64,000 nucleotides of DNA, taken from NCBI GenBank assembly GCA_009720755.1, contig WNKV01000012.1, forward strand, positions 62,001 to 126,000, in the 5' to 3' direction. This DNA comes from Rhodoplanes serenus (GTDB lineage Bacteria; Pseudomonadota; Alphaproteobacteria; Rhizobiales; Xanthobacteraceae). The notes under the pieces were generated by a model. It ran no database searches. It was given only the letters and a program-made list of their open reading frames with translations, and was not told the DNA's origin. The position numbers and the translations under genes were made by a program. Shown in pieces: positions 24,800-34,250 of this stretch. How positions within the stretch are numbered: position 1 is the first letter of the stretch; every line of letters begins with the position of its first letter.

Positions 24800-27538
24800 T
24801 CAGGCGGCCGATGCGACCTTGGAGCCGCCCTCGGAGCCGCCCTTGGGCGTCCGTTCCGGCTCGGCGTGGCTCTCGAACGTCTCGAACATGTCGCCGAAGC
24901 GCAGCTCGGCGGCCGGCACCGGCGGGCTGAAGCAGAAGCCCTGCACTTGCACGACGCCGGCCGAGCGCAGCCACTCGACGTGCTCGATCGCCTCGACCCC
25001 CTCGGCCACTACGCTCATGCCCAGGCTGCGGCCGAGCCGCGCGGCCGAGCCGACCACCGCCATGCAGTCCGAGCGCGTCGCCAGCTCCTGGATGAAGGTG
25101 CGGTCGATCTTCAGCTTGTCGAACGGGAAGACGGTGAGATAGCCGAGCGAGGCGTAGCCGGTGCCGAAGTCGTCGAGCACCACGGCGATGCCGAGCTCCT
25201 TGAGCTGCCGCAGCACCGAGATGTTGCCGGCGCTCTGCTCCAGCAGGACGTTCTCGGTGATCTCGATCTCCAGCCGGGTCGGCGGCAGGCCGGTCTCCTC
25301 CAGGGTCGCCATGATGGTGTCGAGCAGGTTGGCGCCCCGCAGTTGGACGGCCGAGATGTTGACGGACAGCGATACGTCGCTCGGCCACCGCATGGCATCG
25401 AGGCAGGCCTGTCGCAGAATCCAGTCGCCCAGCGGCACGATCAGCCCGGTCTGCTCGGCGATCGGGATGAACTCTGACGGCGACATCTCGCCCCGCTCCG
25501 GATGGCTCCACCGCACCAGCGCCTCGACGCCGGAGACCTGGCCCGTCACCACGTCGATGATCGGCTGGTAGTACAGCATGAACTGGCTCTGCTGGACGGC
25601 GAGGTGAAGGTCGCTCTCCAGCCGCAGCCGCTCCTCCACCGCATCCTTCATGTCCGGCACGAACATGCAGAAATTGTCCCGTCCGCGCGCCTTGGCCTCG
25701 TACAGGGCGATGTCGGCGTTCTTCATCAGGTCGGTCGGGGTCTCGGCCGGCGCGGCCGCGATGGCGATGCCGATGCTGGCGCTGATGCTCGCCGCGTTGC
25801 CGTCGATGTCGTAGGGCTCGCGCAGGGCCGCCACGATGGCGGTAGCGAGCTTCGCCGCGTGCTCCTCGGCCCGCCTCAGAGCGTCGCCGGGCCGGTCTCC
25901 GGCCTGCGGGGCGGCGCCGCACAGCACCGCGAATTCGTCGCCGCCGAGGCGCGCCAAGGTATCGTGCGGGCTGATGCAGGCGGTGATGCGCGCCGTCGTC
26001 TCGCGCAGCAGCGCGTCACCGGCGGGGTGGCCGAGCGTGTCGTTGACGTCCTTGAAGCGGTCGAGATCGATCATCAGCACCGTCACGGTGCCGCTCCGTC
26101 GTCGCGCGAGACGCTGCACGTTTTGCAGGCGGTCGAGGAACTCGGCGCGATTGGCCGTGCCGGTCAGCGGATCGCGGCGGGCCAGGAACTCGATCCTCGA
26201 CTGATAGCGACGCTGCTCGGTGACGTCCTCGTGCATCTCCAGCCACTCGCCCTGGGCGAGACGGTGGCAGTTCACCGCAACGACGCGACCGTCGGCGAGC
26301 TCGTAGATGCGATCGGTCGGATCGTCGGCCGTGTCGGTGTCGATGTCGTCCGGACGGCCCCCTTCGGAAGAGTCCGGCTGGTGGCGCAGCCGCGCCCGGC
26401 ACATCGCCTCGATGGCGTGGCGGTGCGTGCCCAGGGGGATCGGATCGGCGATGCCGTAGATGCGGCGGAAGCGCTCGTTGCACACGCGAAGGACGCCGTC
26501 GGCGTCGAACAGGCAGAGGCCGTGCGACATGTTGTCGAGGGCCGCCGCGAGGGCGCGGTTGGCGCCGGCGAGCTCCGAGCGCGATTCCGACAGGCGCCGG
26601 ATCTGGCGACCGATCACGCCGAGCAGCGCCAGCAGGCAGCCGAGAAAGCCCGCAGCGCCGAGCGCCGTCCCGATCGACTGGGAACGCCAGTTCGCCAGGA
26701 TGTGGGCCTCCGGCACCGTCAGCGTGATGACGAGCGGAACCCGCGCGAGCGGCTGCACGGTGGCCCACTGGGGCTCGCGGCCGGCCTTGAGCGCCATCCG
26801 GAAGGAGCCGCCACCGGCCGCCACGGCGCGATGCCAGTCGAAGGGCATCGCGCCGGGGGTGGGGCCGTCCGGGATGCGGACGATCTCGCGGCTGGTCCGG
26901 TGCATCAGCGTCATCGTCTCGCCGTGGGATTGCCCGGTAGCCCGGAAGGCGCGCTCGAAATGCTCCATCGTCACGCTGAGATGGATGGTGCCGCGGAACG
27001 CACCTTCGGTTCCGTTGATGCGACGGGCGAACACCAGCACCGGAACGCCGCTGAGGGGGCCGAGAAACGGGCCCGAGACGACGAGCTGGTCGTCCTTGGC
27101 GCCGGCCAGAATGTGGAAGAACGGGCGATCGCCGATGCTGGGCGTGTCATGACCGAAGTTGGTCGACATCACCACGTCGCCGCGGCTGTCGGAGATCACC
27201 AGGTGGCGGGCATCGGGGACTCGTCCCAGGCTGGCCACCATGGCGCCACGCAGGTCGTACCGACGCGGGGCGGTGAAGTACTGCCGGAACTCGTCGTCCG
27301 TGGCGATGTCGAGCACCTCGGCCTGCTTGCGATACTGGATCAGGATCTCGTCGATGTCCTGGACGATCCGGTCGATCTGATCGGCCATGAAGCTCATCGT
27401 GTCGGCCGCGTGGCGCAGGGCGCGGTCGATGTCGTCGGCACGGTTGCGCCAGATCGACAGGCCCACGATGCCGCTCGCCAGGCCGCAGACGGTCAGGACG
27501 ACGAGGATGATCCATCGGAACGACAGCGAGCTGGGCAA
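24800..27538 (-). CDS. Membrane GGDEF-EAL cyclic-di-GMP enzyme (first)
   Basis: A 912-residue sensor. A membrane helix lies at residues 9-30, followed by a periplasmic dCache-like sensor region to about 280 and a second helix at about 285-310. A PAS domain (ALDNMSHGLCLFDADG) follows at about 330-440. The GGDEF domain keeps its active motif (RLGGDEFAVL, about 531) and the EAL domain keeps EALVRW (about 671), so both synthase and phosphodiesterase activity are possible. It is inner-membrane bound and responds to an unknown ligand. A second such gene, on the same strand, ends 213 bp upstream. Confidence 0.92.
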   Translation of the reverse strand: MPSSLSFRWIILVVLTVCGLASGIVGLSIWRNRADDIDRALRHAADTMSFMADQIDRIVQDIDEILIQYRKQAEVLDIATDDEFRQYFTAPRRYDLRGAMVASLGRVPDARHLVISDSRGDVVMSTNFGHDTPSIGDRPFFHILAGAKDDQLVVSGPFLGPLSGVPVLVFARRINGTEGAFRGTIHLSVTMEHFERAFRATGQSHGETMTLMHRTSREIVRIPDGPTPGAMPFDWHRAVAAGGGSFRMALKAGREPQWATVQPLARVPLVITLTVPEAHILANWRSQSIGTALGAAGFLGCLLALLGVIGRQIRRLSESRSELAGANRALAAALDNMSHGLCLFDADGVLRVCNERFRRIYGIADPIPLGTHRHAIEAMCRARLRHQPDSSEGGRPDDIDTDTADDPTDRIYELADGRVVAVNCHRLAQGEWLEMHEDVTEQRRYQSRIEFLARRDPLTGTANRAEFLDRLQNVQRLARRRSGTVTVLMIDLDRFKDVNDTLGHPAGDALLRETTARITACISPHDTLARLGGDEFAVLCGAAPQAGDRPGDALRRAEEHAAKLATAIVAALREPYDIDGNAASISASIGIAIAAAPAETPTDLMKNADIALYEAKARGRDNFCMFVPDMKDAVEERLRLESDLHLAVQQSQFMLYYQPIIDVVTGQVSGVEALVRWSHPERGEMSPSEFIPIAEQTGLIVPLGDWILRQACLDAMRWPSDVSLSVNISAVQLRGANLLDTIMATLEETGLPPTRLEIEITENVLLEQSAGNISVLRQLKELGIAVVLDDFGTGYASLGYLTVFPFDKLKIDRTFIQELATRSDCMAVVGSAARLGRSLGMSVVAEGVEAIEHVEWLRSAGVVQVQGFCFSPPVPAAELRFGDMFETFESHAEPERTPKGGSEGGSKVASAA

Positions 27539-27751
27539 AGCGTGACCCCGCGTGACATCGACGGGACCTTAGCCGGAAAAAGTTGCTGTCCGCATAACTT
27601 CAGCATTCTGCAACACTTCGGAAAGCAGAGCGACTGAAGTTGGTTGATTTCTGATCAATCCCGATCGGTGCAGACGATCGTTCGCGAGGGGGATCGCCCG
27701 GCGTACCGTCCGATCGAACGTATCGGAGACGGCGCGGGCTCGGTCGGCGCG

Positions 27752-30700
27752 TCAGGCGGCGGCGATGCGGCGGTCACCGGCGAGCCGGTCGGCGGCGGCC
27801 GTCGCCGTCATGGCCCGGCCGAACAGATAACCTTGCCCGTGGGTGCAGCCGATGGCGCGCAGGATGTCCTGCTGGCCGGTGGTCTCGACGCCTTCCGCGA
27901 TGGTCGTCATGCCGAGGCCGGCGGCGAGATCGGCGACGCCGCGCGTGATGGTGAGGCAGTCGGAATTGCCGGGAAGCTCGCTGACGAAAGAGCGGTCGAT
28001 CTTGATCTTGTCGAACGGGAAGCGGCGCAGATAGCCGAGCGACGAGTAGCCGGTGCCGAAATCGTCCATGGCGATGCGGACACCGAGCCGGCGCAGGGCG
28101 TGCAGGGTGGCGAGGTTGGAGGCGTTGTCCTCGAGCAGCACCGTCTCGGTGATCTCCAGCTCGATGCGGGCGGGATCGAGGCCGCTGCGAAGCATGACGG
28201 CCCGCACGCTCTCGACGATGTCGCCGCTGCGGAACTGGACCGGCGACAGGTTGACGGCGAGCTTGATCGGCTGGGGCCAGCGGGCGGCGTCCTCGCAGGC
28301 TCGGCGCAGCACCCAGTCGCCGAGCGGCACGATCAGCCCGGTCGCCTCGGCGATCGGGATGAACTCCGCCGGCGACACCGCCCCGCGCTCCGGGTGGGTC
28401 CAGCGCAGCAGCGCCTCGAAGCCGCTGATGCGGTTGTCGGCGAGATCGACCCAGGGCTGATAATGGACCTCGAACTGGCCTTTTTCGAAGGCGATGCGGA
28501 GCTGTGTCTCCAGGGTGCGGCGCGCCTTCAGCTCGGCATCCATCTCGGGAGCGAAGAAGCAGTGGCTGCGCCGGCCGCGCGTCTTCGCCCGGTAGAGCGC
28601 CATGTCGGCATGGTTGAGCAGCTCGTCGGCGCCCCCGGCGTCGTCCAGCGTGGTGGCGATGCCGACGCTCGGCGTCACCGTGATCTCGTGGCTGTCGATG
28701 ACATAGGGCGCGCTGATGGCGGCGATCAGGTGCTCGGCGAGGCGGCGGGCGTCCTCCTTGCTGGCGATCCCGTCCTGCACGACGGCGAACTCGTCGCCGC
28801 CGATGCGGGCCGCGGTGTCTTGCGGCCGCACGCACTGGCGCAGCCGCAGGCCGATGCGCTTCAGCAGCTCGTCGCCGATCGGGTGACCGAGCGTGTCGTT
28901 GACGTCCTTGAAGCCGTCGAGATCGAGGCAGATCAGCGCAATCCCGTCGTCCACGGAGCGGCCACGGCGCAGCGCCTGCTCCAGCCGGGCGCGGAACAGG
29001 GTGCGGTTGGCGAGCTCGGTCAAGCCGTCGTAGTGGGCGAGATGGCGGATGCGGGCCTCGTCGTGCCAGCGCTGGGTGATGTCGATCAGGGCGCCGAGCT
29101 TGGCCGGGCGGCCCTCGTGGGTCAGCACCCGGGTGTAGGCCTGGATCAGGATCTCGCTGCCGTCGGCGCGCCGATGCCGCCACACGCGCTCGCCGCGCGA
29201 GGCGTGCTCGGAGCGGGCCGCGATGCTGACATCGTGATGGTCGACCGGATCGCGGATGTCGAGCAGCGTCATCGCCAGGAACTGCTCGCGGCTGTAGCCG
29301 TAGTGCTTGATGGCCGCATCGTTGACGGCGAGGAAGCGCAGCGTCTCGCGGTCGAACACCCACATCGGCACCGGGTTGGCGTCGAACAGCAGACGGAACG
29401 ACTGCTCGCTGCGCTTCAGCTCGGTGATGTCGATGCGGATGCCGATCGACCCGCCGTCGCTGGTGCGGCGCTCCTCGACCCGGAGCCAGCGGTCGCCGAA
29501 GAGCTGTTGCTCGTGGCTGCCCGCATGGGCGCGGAACTTGGCCATGCGCTCGGCCAGCCAGGTGCCCTCGCGGCCGTGAGCGTCCACCACCAGGCCGCGC
29601 TCGATGCGAGCCCGCAGCCGGTCTTCCAGCCGGTCGCCGACCTGGATCGGCATCGGATGGCCGCCGTAGAGCTCCTCGTAGAGCTTGTTCCACAACACGA
29701 AACGGTCGTTCGCGTCGAAGAAGGCGAGGCCCACCGGCACCGCCTCGATCGCCTCGCGCAGCCGGGAATGGGCGGCGCGCGCCTCCTCGGAGGCTTGCTC
29801 GGCCTCGCGGCGAGCCGTCACCAGGGCCTCCTCGCGTTGGCGCGCCTCGCCCAGCAGGGCGGCGAGCGAGCGCGACAGCGAATCGATCTCGGCATAGCCG
29901 CCGACGACGGGTAGCGATGTCGCCGAGGACCGGCGTGCCGCCTCGGCGCCGGCGGTCAGCGCGGTGAGCGGATCGGCGATCCGCCGGGCCATGGCGAGGC
30001 CCATCATGATGGCGACGAGCAGCGCCACCGCGACGATCAGCAAGGCCCGGCCGATCCGGGCGTCGACATGGGCGAGCGCGTGAGCGCGATCGATGCCGAC
30101 CGCGACCCGGGAGCCGGTGTCGGTGAGCTCCAGCACGCCGTAGAGGCGCGGCGTGCCGTCGCTGCCCTCGGCCTCCATCCAGCCCTGGCCGGCGCGCAGC
30201 GCCGCCGGCAGGCGATCGGGCGTGCCACCGGCGGTGGCCGCGGCGGCCGGCTGCGGAATGCGCGCCATCACGGTGCCGTCGGCGGCGGCGAGCCAGAAGG
30301 TCGCATCGGCGGCCGGCGCGACGGCGGCGGCCAACTGGGTGAACCAGTCGAGCTTCAGCGACATGGAGATCAGGCGCGTCACCCGGCCCTTGTCGTCGAC
30401 GAGCGGCAGGATCACCACACTGATCGGCTCGCGGTTCACGCGGCTGATCAGGAAATCGCTCGTCACCAGGCGGCGCTCGGCCTTCGCGGTACGGAAGTAG
30501 GTGCGGTCGGAGAAGTCGATGCCCAGCGCGCCGGTCAGGGTGGTGCAGACCATCCGGCCGTCGGCGTCGAGCACCGACAGGCCGTCGGCGAGGGGACGAT
30601 TGCGGACGGTGTCGGCGAGAAAGCGGCGGCAGGTCTCGGCCGAGCCGTTGGTCACCTCGGGCACGAAGGCCGCGATCTCCACCAGGGTCTGGGCCTCCAG

Positions 30701-30904
30701 CACCACCTCGCGATAGCGCACGGCGACCCGGTGAGCGAGCTCCTCGACCCGCCGCCCGGCGGCATCGATCTCGTTGGCGCGGTCGCGGTAGAGGGCGACG
30801 CCCATGGCGGCGATCAGCGGCAGCACGGCAACCAGAATCAGGCCGAGCAACCGCGCTCGAATGCCCGAGAATGCTCGGGCTCTGGGCCTCGCACTGTCCA
30901 CCAT
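27752..30904 (-). CDS. Membrane GGDEF-EAL cyclic-di-GMP enzyme (second)
   Basis: A 1050-residue sensor. A helix at about 15-35 (LLGLILVAVLPLIAAMGVAL) and a second near 290-310 enclose a periplasmic Cache domain. A HAMP-like region (MARRIADPLTALTAGAEA), a coiled-coil, and two PAS domains (EAIEAVPVGLAFFDA; FRLLFDANPVPMWVFD) follow. GGDEF (RIGGDEFAVV, about residue 700) and EAL (FEALLRW, about 828) motifs are intact. Paralogous to the first enzyme in its C-terminal half but different in the sensor. The ATG at 30904 has a GGCGGGA site; an ATG 12 codons upstream is possible. Confidence 0.92.
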   Translation of the reverse strand: MVDSARPRARAFSGIRARLLGLILVAVLPLIAAMGVALYRDRANEIDAAGRRVEELAHRVAVRYREVVLEAQTLVEIAAFVPEVTNGSAETCRRFLADTVRNRPLADGLSVLDADGRMVCTTLTGALGIDFSDRTYFRTAKAERRLVTSDFLISRVNREPISVVILPLVDDKGRVTRLISMSLKLDWFTQLAAAVAPAADATFWLAAADGTVMARIPQPAAAATAGGTPDRLPAALRAGQGWMEAEGSDGTPRLYGVLELTDTGSRVAVGIDRAHALAHVDARIGRALLIVAVALLVAIMMGLAMARRIADPLTALTAGAEAARRSSATSLPVVGGYAEIDSLSRSLAALLGEARQREEALVTARREAEQASEEARAAHSRLREAIEAVPVGLAFFDANDRFVLWNKLYEELYGGHPMPIQVGDRLEDRLRARIERGLVVDAHGREGTWLAERMAKFRAHAGSHEQQLFGDRWLRVEERRTSDGGSIGIRIDITELKRSEQSFRLLFDANPVPMWVFDRETLRFLAVNDAAIKHYGYSREQFLAMTLLDIRDPVDHHDVSIAARSEHASRGERVWRHRRADGSEILIQAYTRVLTHEGRPAKLGALIDITQRWHDEARIRHLAHYDGLTELANRTLFRARLEQALRRGRSVDDGIALICLDLDGFKDVNDTLGHPIGDELLKRIGLRLRQCVRPQDTAARIGGDEFAVVQDGIASKEDARRLAEHLIAAISAPYVIDSHEITVTPSVGIATTLDDAGGADELLNHADMALYRAKTRGRRSHCFFAPEMDAELKARRTLETQLRIAFEKGQFEVHYQPWVDLADNRISGFEALLRWTHPERGAVSPAEFIPIAEATGLIVPLGDWVLRRACEDAARWPQPIKLAVNLSPVQFRSGDIVESVRAVMLRSGLDPARIELEITETVLLEDNASNLATLHALRRLGVRIAMDDFGTGYSSLGYLRRFPFDKIKIDRSFVSELPGNSDCLTITRGVADLAAGLGMTTIAEGVETTGQQDILRAIGCTHGQGYLFGRAMTATAAADRLAGDRRIAAA

Positions 30905-30990
30905 GATGGTCCCGCCTTCGCGGCCACGATGGCGGACCACCCCTGCAATGCTGATTAACGGGTGGGCCTAATAGCTGGTAAAGGAGAATT

Positions 30991-31038
30991 ATGTTTGACA
31001 GACTGTTGTGGCGCCATCCGGAATTGCCCGCCCGTTGA
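30991..31038 (+). CDS. Possible 15-residue leader peptide
   Basis: An AAGGAG site four bases before an ATG opens a 15-codon frame MFDRLLWRHPELPAR, ending 86 bp before the host-attachment-like gene. It has no homology I know and may be chance, but the ribosome site is better than that of most real genes here. The remaining gap between the divergent genes shows only AT-rich DNA at 30951-31000. Confidence 0.28.
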   Translation: MFDRLLWRHPELPAR

Positions 31039-31124
31039 CCACTCGTGCCGCCGACCTATCTTCAAAAAGGGGACCATCTCCCCGATTGGAACGAGACGTT
31101 TTCGAACGAGACAAGGCGTACCAG

Positions 31125-31571
31125 ATGGCCAAGCTCAGCATCCCGCACGACGCATTCGTGTTCGTCGGGGACGGCCGCAAGGCTCTGTTCCTGCGCAACG
31201 AGGGTGACGAGAAGTTTCCCAATCTGCGCACCGAGCGGGTCTTCGTCGACGAGACTCCGCCGGCCCACGAGCCGGGCTCCGACGCGCCCGGCCGCGGCTT
31301 CTTCACCGCCGGTCCGCGCTGCGGGGGAGTCGATCAGACCGACTGGCAGGAGCTGGGGGAGCAGCGGTTCGCCAAGGATGTGGCGGGCGCCTTGGAGCGG
31401 CTGGTGCGTGATCGCAAGATCAAGGCGCTGGTGATCGCGGCGCCGCCGCGGACCCTGGCGGAGCTGCGCCGGGCGCTGCACAACGAGGTGAAGAGCCGGG
31501 TGGTGGCCGAGATCGACAAGGACCTCACCAAGATGCCGGTGCACGAGATCGAGCGGCACCTGGCCGCCTGA
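31125..31571 (+). CDS. Host-attachment-like protein
   Basis: A 148-residue soluble protein of the host-attachment family (Pfam PF10116), first named from Agrobacterium attachment mutants and related to eRF1/actin-like folds. It begins MAKLSIPHDAFVFVGDGRKA. Further family features are FAKDVAGALERLVRDRKIKALVIAAPPRTLAELR and the C-terminal EIDKDLTKMPVHEIERHL. Its biochemical role is unknown. The chosen ATG gives the family's normal length; upstream starts add unrelated residues. A GC hairpin (CCCGCCGGG, 9-base loop, CCCGGCGGG) lies at its 3' side and reaches the convergent gene end. Confidence 0.88.
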   Translation: MAKLSIPHDAFVFVGDGRKALFLRNEGDEKFPNLRTERVFVDETPPAHEPGSDAPGRGFFTAGPRCGGVDQTDWQELGEQRFAKDVAGALERLVRDRKIKALVIAAPPRTLAELRRALHNEVKSRVVAEIDKDLTKMPVHEIERHLAA

Positions 31572-31600
31572 CGGCACGGGACCTGCGCCCGCCGGGACGG

Positions 31601-32584
31601 TCACGCCCGGCGGGTCGCCCCCAGGGCGTAGAGGGCATCCGCGAGCGCCGCCTCGAATGGCGTGTGCGGCACCGTGCCGACCGCGGCGGCGAGCCGTGTT
31701 CCGTCGATGCGATGCGGCACCGACCACAGATAGGCGACGTCGCACAATTCGCGGAAGATCGGCACCAGCGGCGCCACCGCCCGCAGCATCCACCATTGCA
31801 TGCGGTCGATCTTCAGGGGCCGCCCGACCGCCTCGACGATCGCCGTGGTCAGCACGCGCCCGGTGACGGCGTGGCCCGGAAAGCCGAACGGCGCGAAGGC
31901 CGGCAGCGTGGTTCGCCGCTCGGCGAGGCGCACCAGGGTGGCCGCGAGGTCGGGCAGGTAGGCCCAGGCATGGACGAGGTCGAGCGGCCCCGGATAGGCG
32001 AGGCGGCCATGCGGCAGATGATTGACCACGACGCGGTCGAGCCAGCCGATGCCGCCGCCATAGACGTCGCCGGCCCGCACCAGCACCACCCGCAGGCCGT
32101 CCTCCGCCTCGGCGCGCAGGCGCTCGGCGAGCGCGGCGCGCAGCACGCCCTTGCGGGCCGTCGGCCGCAGTGGCGTCTCCTCGTCGATCACGGACGGCAT
32201 GCCGGCCCCGTAGGCGAACAGCGGGTCCGGCACCATCAGGGTGGCGCCCGCCGCGCGGGCTGCCGCGATCGCCGTCTCGGCGAAGTCGGGCACGCTCGTC
32301 GGCCACTCGGCATAGGGCGTGTTGAGGGCGTGGACGATCACGTCGGCGCCGGACGCCGCCTCGATCACCGAGGCGCGGTCGCGGGCGTCGAGCCCGATCA
32401 CCGTGGTGCCGGGCACGCAGCGGTGGGCGGCGCTGCCGCGCACCAGGCTGGCGACCTGCCAGCCGGCGGCCTGGAACGCCGCCGCGGTGGCATAGCCGAT
32501 GCGGCCGGCGGCGCCGAGCACCAGGACGCGGCCGCTGGTCGGCTGCTCGCCGTGGGGGCGCTCGCCCGCGGCCGGCTCGCTCAC
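31601..32584 (-). CDS. NAD-dependent epimerase/dehydratase family protein
   Basis: A 327-residue short-chain-dehydrogenase-fold protein. The nucleotide-binding motif is VLVLGAAGRIGYATAAAF (about residues 20-37, GxxGxxG). The conserved tyrosine-lysine pair typical of sugar epimerases is not clear, so it may be an atypical member that binds NAD without epimerisation. Segments DVYGGGIGWLDRVVV and FPGHAVTGRVLTTAIVEAVG fit the family. The GTG start overlaps the stop of the upstream PLP gene (GTGA), so they are translationally coupled. The substrate is unknown. Confidence 0.85.
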   Translation of the reverse strand: MSEPAAGERPHGEQPTSGRVLVLGAAGRIGYATAAAFQAAGWQVASLVRGSAAHRCVPGTTVIGLDARDRASVIEAASGADVIVHALNTPYAEWPTSVPDFAETAIAAARAAGATLMVPDPLFAYGAGMPSVIDEETPLRPTARKGVLRAALAERLRAEAEDGLRVVLVRAGDVYGGGIGWLDRVVVNHLPHGRLAYPGPLDLVHAWAYLPDLAATLVRLAERRTTLPAFAPFGFPGHAVTGRVLTTAIVEAVGRPLKIDRMQWWMLRAVAPLVPIFRELCDVAYLWSVPHRIDGTRLAAAVGTVPHTPFEAALADALYALGATRRA

Positions 32585-33738
32585 GGGGCGCTCCGGGTGA
32601 GCGCCCGGTCGAGGTCGGCGTAGAGGTCCTCGGGGTCCTCCAGCCCGACCGACAGGCGCAGCAGGTTGGTGGGGCAGGGCGAGCGCGGTCCCTCGATCGA
32701 GGCGCGGTGCTCGATCAGGCTCTCGACGCCGCCCAGCGAGGTCGCCCGCTTCCACAGCGAGACCGCCGCCGCGGTGGCGATGGCGGCCGCCTCGCCGCCG
32801 TTCACCTGCACCGACAGCATGGCGCCGTAGCCGGTCATCTGGCGGGTCGCGATGGCGTGGCCCGGATGCTGCGGCAGGCCCGGATAAAGCACCCGCTCGA
32901 CGCTGCGATGATGCGACAGCCAGGTGGCGAGCAGCGCCGCTGCCTCCGACTGCGCCCGCACCCGCACGTCGAGGGTGCGCAGGCCGCGCAGCAGCAGCCA
33001 TGCCTCGAACGGACCCAGAATGAGGCCGTGGCGCGCCCGCAGGGTGGCGATGCGGGTCCACCACGGATCGTCCGGCCGCGCGGTGGCGAGCGAGCCGGCG
33101 ATCACGTCGGAATGGCCGTTGAGGTACTTGGAGGCCGAGTGCATCACCAGGTCGGCGCCGAGCGCCAGCGGCCGGGTGAACACCGGGGTGGCGACGGTGG
33201 AATCGACCGCCAGCCGGGCGCCGGCCGCCCGCGCGATCGCCGCCACGCCGGCGATGTCGGTGAGGGTCCACAGCGGATTGCTCGGCGTCTCGATCCACAC
33301 CAGGCGGGTGCGGCCCGGCACCACGGCGGCCTGCACGGCGGAAAGATCGGTGGTGTCGACCAGCTCCACGGTGTGGCCGTAACGCGGCGCCTCGGTCTCC
33401 AGCCAGTCGCGGAAGCCCCAGTACATCACCTGCGAGGCGACGATGTGGCCGGGCTCGGGCAGCGCCATCACGGCCGTGGTGGCGGCCGCCATGCCGGCCC
33501 CGAACAGCATCGCGGCGGCGGCTCCGTCGAGCGCGGCCAGCACCGCCTCGGCGCGGCGCACGGTGGCATTGTCGGGTCGCCCGTAGACGAAGCCGGACGA
33601 GTAGGCGTTGTCGGGATCGCGCAGGTAGGTGGTGGCGACGTGCACGGGGGGCACGATCCCCCGGGTCTGCGGCTCTATGTCGCCGAGCGCCTGGGCCGCG
33701 AGGGTGCGGGGCTTCGGAGGGGCGGGGGGCTTGGTCAT
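32581..33738 (-). CDS. Cystathionine gamma-synthase/beta-lyase-like PLP enzyme
   Basis: A 385-residue Cys/Met-metabolism PLP-dependent enzyme. The lysine that binds PLP is in VMHSASKYLNGHSDV (about residue 200). Other family parts are YGRPDNATVRRAE, WIETPSNPLW and the C-terminal SLGGVESLIEHRAS. Reactions in the family include cystathionine beta-lyase, gamma-lyase and O-acetylhomoserine sulfhydrylase, and sequence alone does not separate them. The active-site Tyr is in FVYGRP. It overlaps the epimerase-like gene and is probably co-transcribed with it. Confidence 0.9.
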   Translation of the reverse strand: MTKPPAPPKPRTLAAQALGDIEPQTRGIVPPVHVATTYLRDPDNAYSSGFVYGRPDNATVRRAEAVLAALDGAAAAMLFGAGMAAATTAVMALPEPGHIVASQVMYWGFRDWLETEAPRYGHTVELVDTTDLSAVQAAVVPGRTRLVWIETPSNPLWTLTDIAGVAAIARAAGARLAVDSTVATPVFTRPLALGADLVMHSASKYLNGHSDVIAGSLATARPDDPWWTRIATLRARHGLILGPFEAWLLLRGLRTLDVRVRAQSEAAALLATWLSHHRSVERVLYPGLPQHPGHAIATRQMTGYGAMLSVQVNGGEAAAIATAAAVSLWKRATSLGGVESLIEHRASIEGPRSPCPTNLLRLSVGLEDPEDLYADLDRALTRSAP

Positions 33739-33888
33739 CGGTGGTCCGTGCTGGAGCGGCCCGACCGGGTGGGCGGGCCGGAAAGGCGCCGGCGGCGGAA
33801 CCCGCCGGGGCTCGCCCGTATAGGCTCGAAAGGGACGTGATGTTCAAGAGGCGTCCGCCGCCGCGACCCTGTAGAAGAGGGGCGAGCG

Positions 33889-33942
33889 GCCGGCAGGCCG
33901 GTGCAGCCGGTGAAGCGGGTGCAGCCGGCAAGGCCGGTGCAG
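33889..33942. repeat. Imperfect direct repeat upstream of the HIG1 gene
   Basis: GCCGGCAGGCCGGTGCAG at 33889-33906 recurs with one inserted base at 33924-33942; between them is GTGCAGCCGG-type sequence. It lies 20 bp before the HIG1 gene start, in its probable 5' leader. Confidence 0.6.
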
Positions 33943-33961
33943 TCGGCGAGTGGAGAGTGGC

Positions 33962-34156
33962 ATGGCCCATGCGTTGAGTGTCTACGCGGTTCCGGTGGCG
34001 ATCGGCGCCGTCGCCGTGGTGCTGCTGCTCGGACTCGGCAACATGCTGCGCGGCGGCTCGCCGAACGTGTCGCAGCGGCTGATGCGCTGGCGGGTGGTGC
34101 TCCAGCTCGTCGCCATCGCGATCATCATGCTGACCGTCTGGGCGATGCGTCAGTGA
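33962..34156 (+). CDS. HIG1-domain twin-helix membrane protein
   Basis: A 64-residue protein with two membrane helices: about residues 8-27 (VYAVPVAIGAVAVVLLLGLG) and about 42-62 (VVLQLVAIAIIMLTVWAM). A short loop containing NMLRGGSPNVSQRLMRWR joins them. This is the HIG_1_N pattern; relatives are small cytochrome-oxidase assembly or stability factors, and small alphaproteobacterial ones are often annotated as twin-transmembrane proteins. The ATG has GGAGAG close upstream. It precedes the adenosyltransferase gene by 94 bp. The link to respiration is known for the family, not shown here. Confidence 0.85.
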   Translation: MAHALSVYAVPVAIGAVAVVLLLGLGNMLRGGSPNVSQRLMRWRVVLQLVAIAIIMLTVWAMRQ

Positions 34157-34250
34157 GCCGGCGGCGAGCCGGCAGGGGCGGTTGCCTCGCCGCCGAAACC
34201 CGCTACGGTCGGGGCCTTCCGCCCCACCGCCCGACGCCACGGAGCCCATA

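Noticed and set aside
27644-29914. Long plus-strand open frame (756 codons) over the second GGDEF-EAL gene
   Set aside because: Antisense shadow of a clear GGDEF-EAL gene; the translation is Gly/Ala/Arg-rich without domains. High GC makes such frames common.
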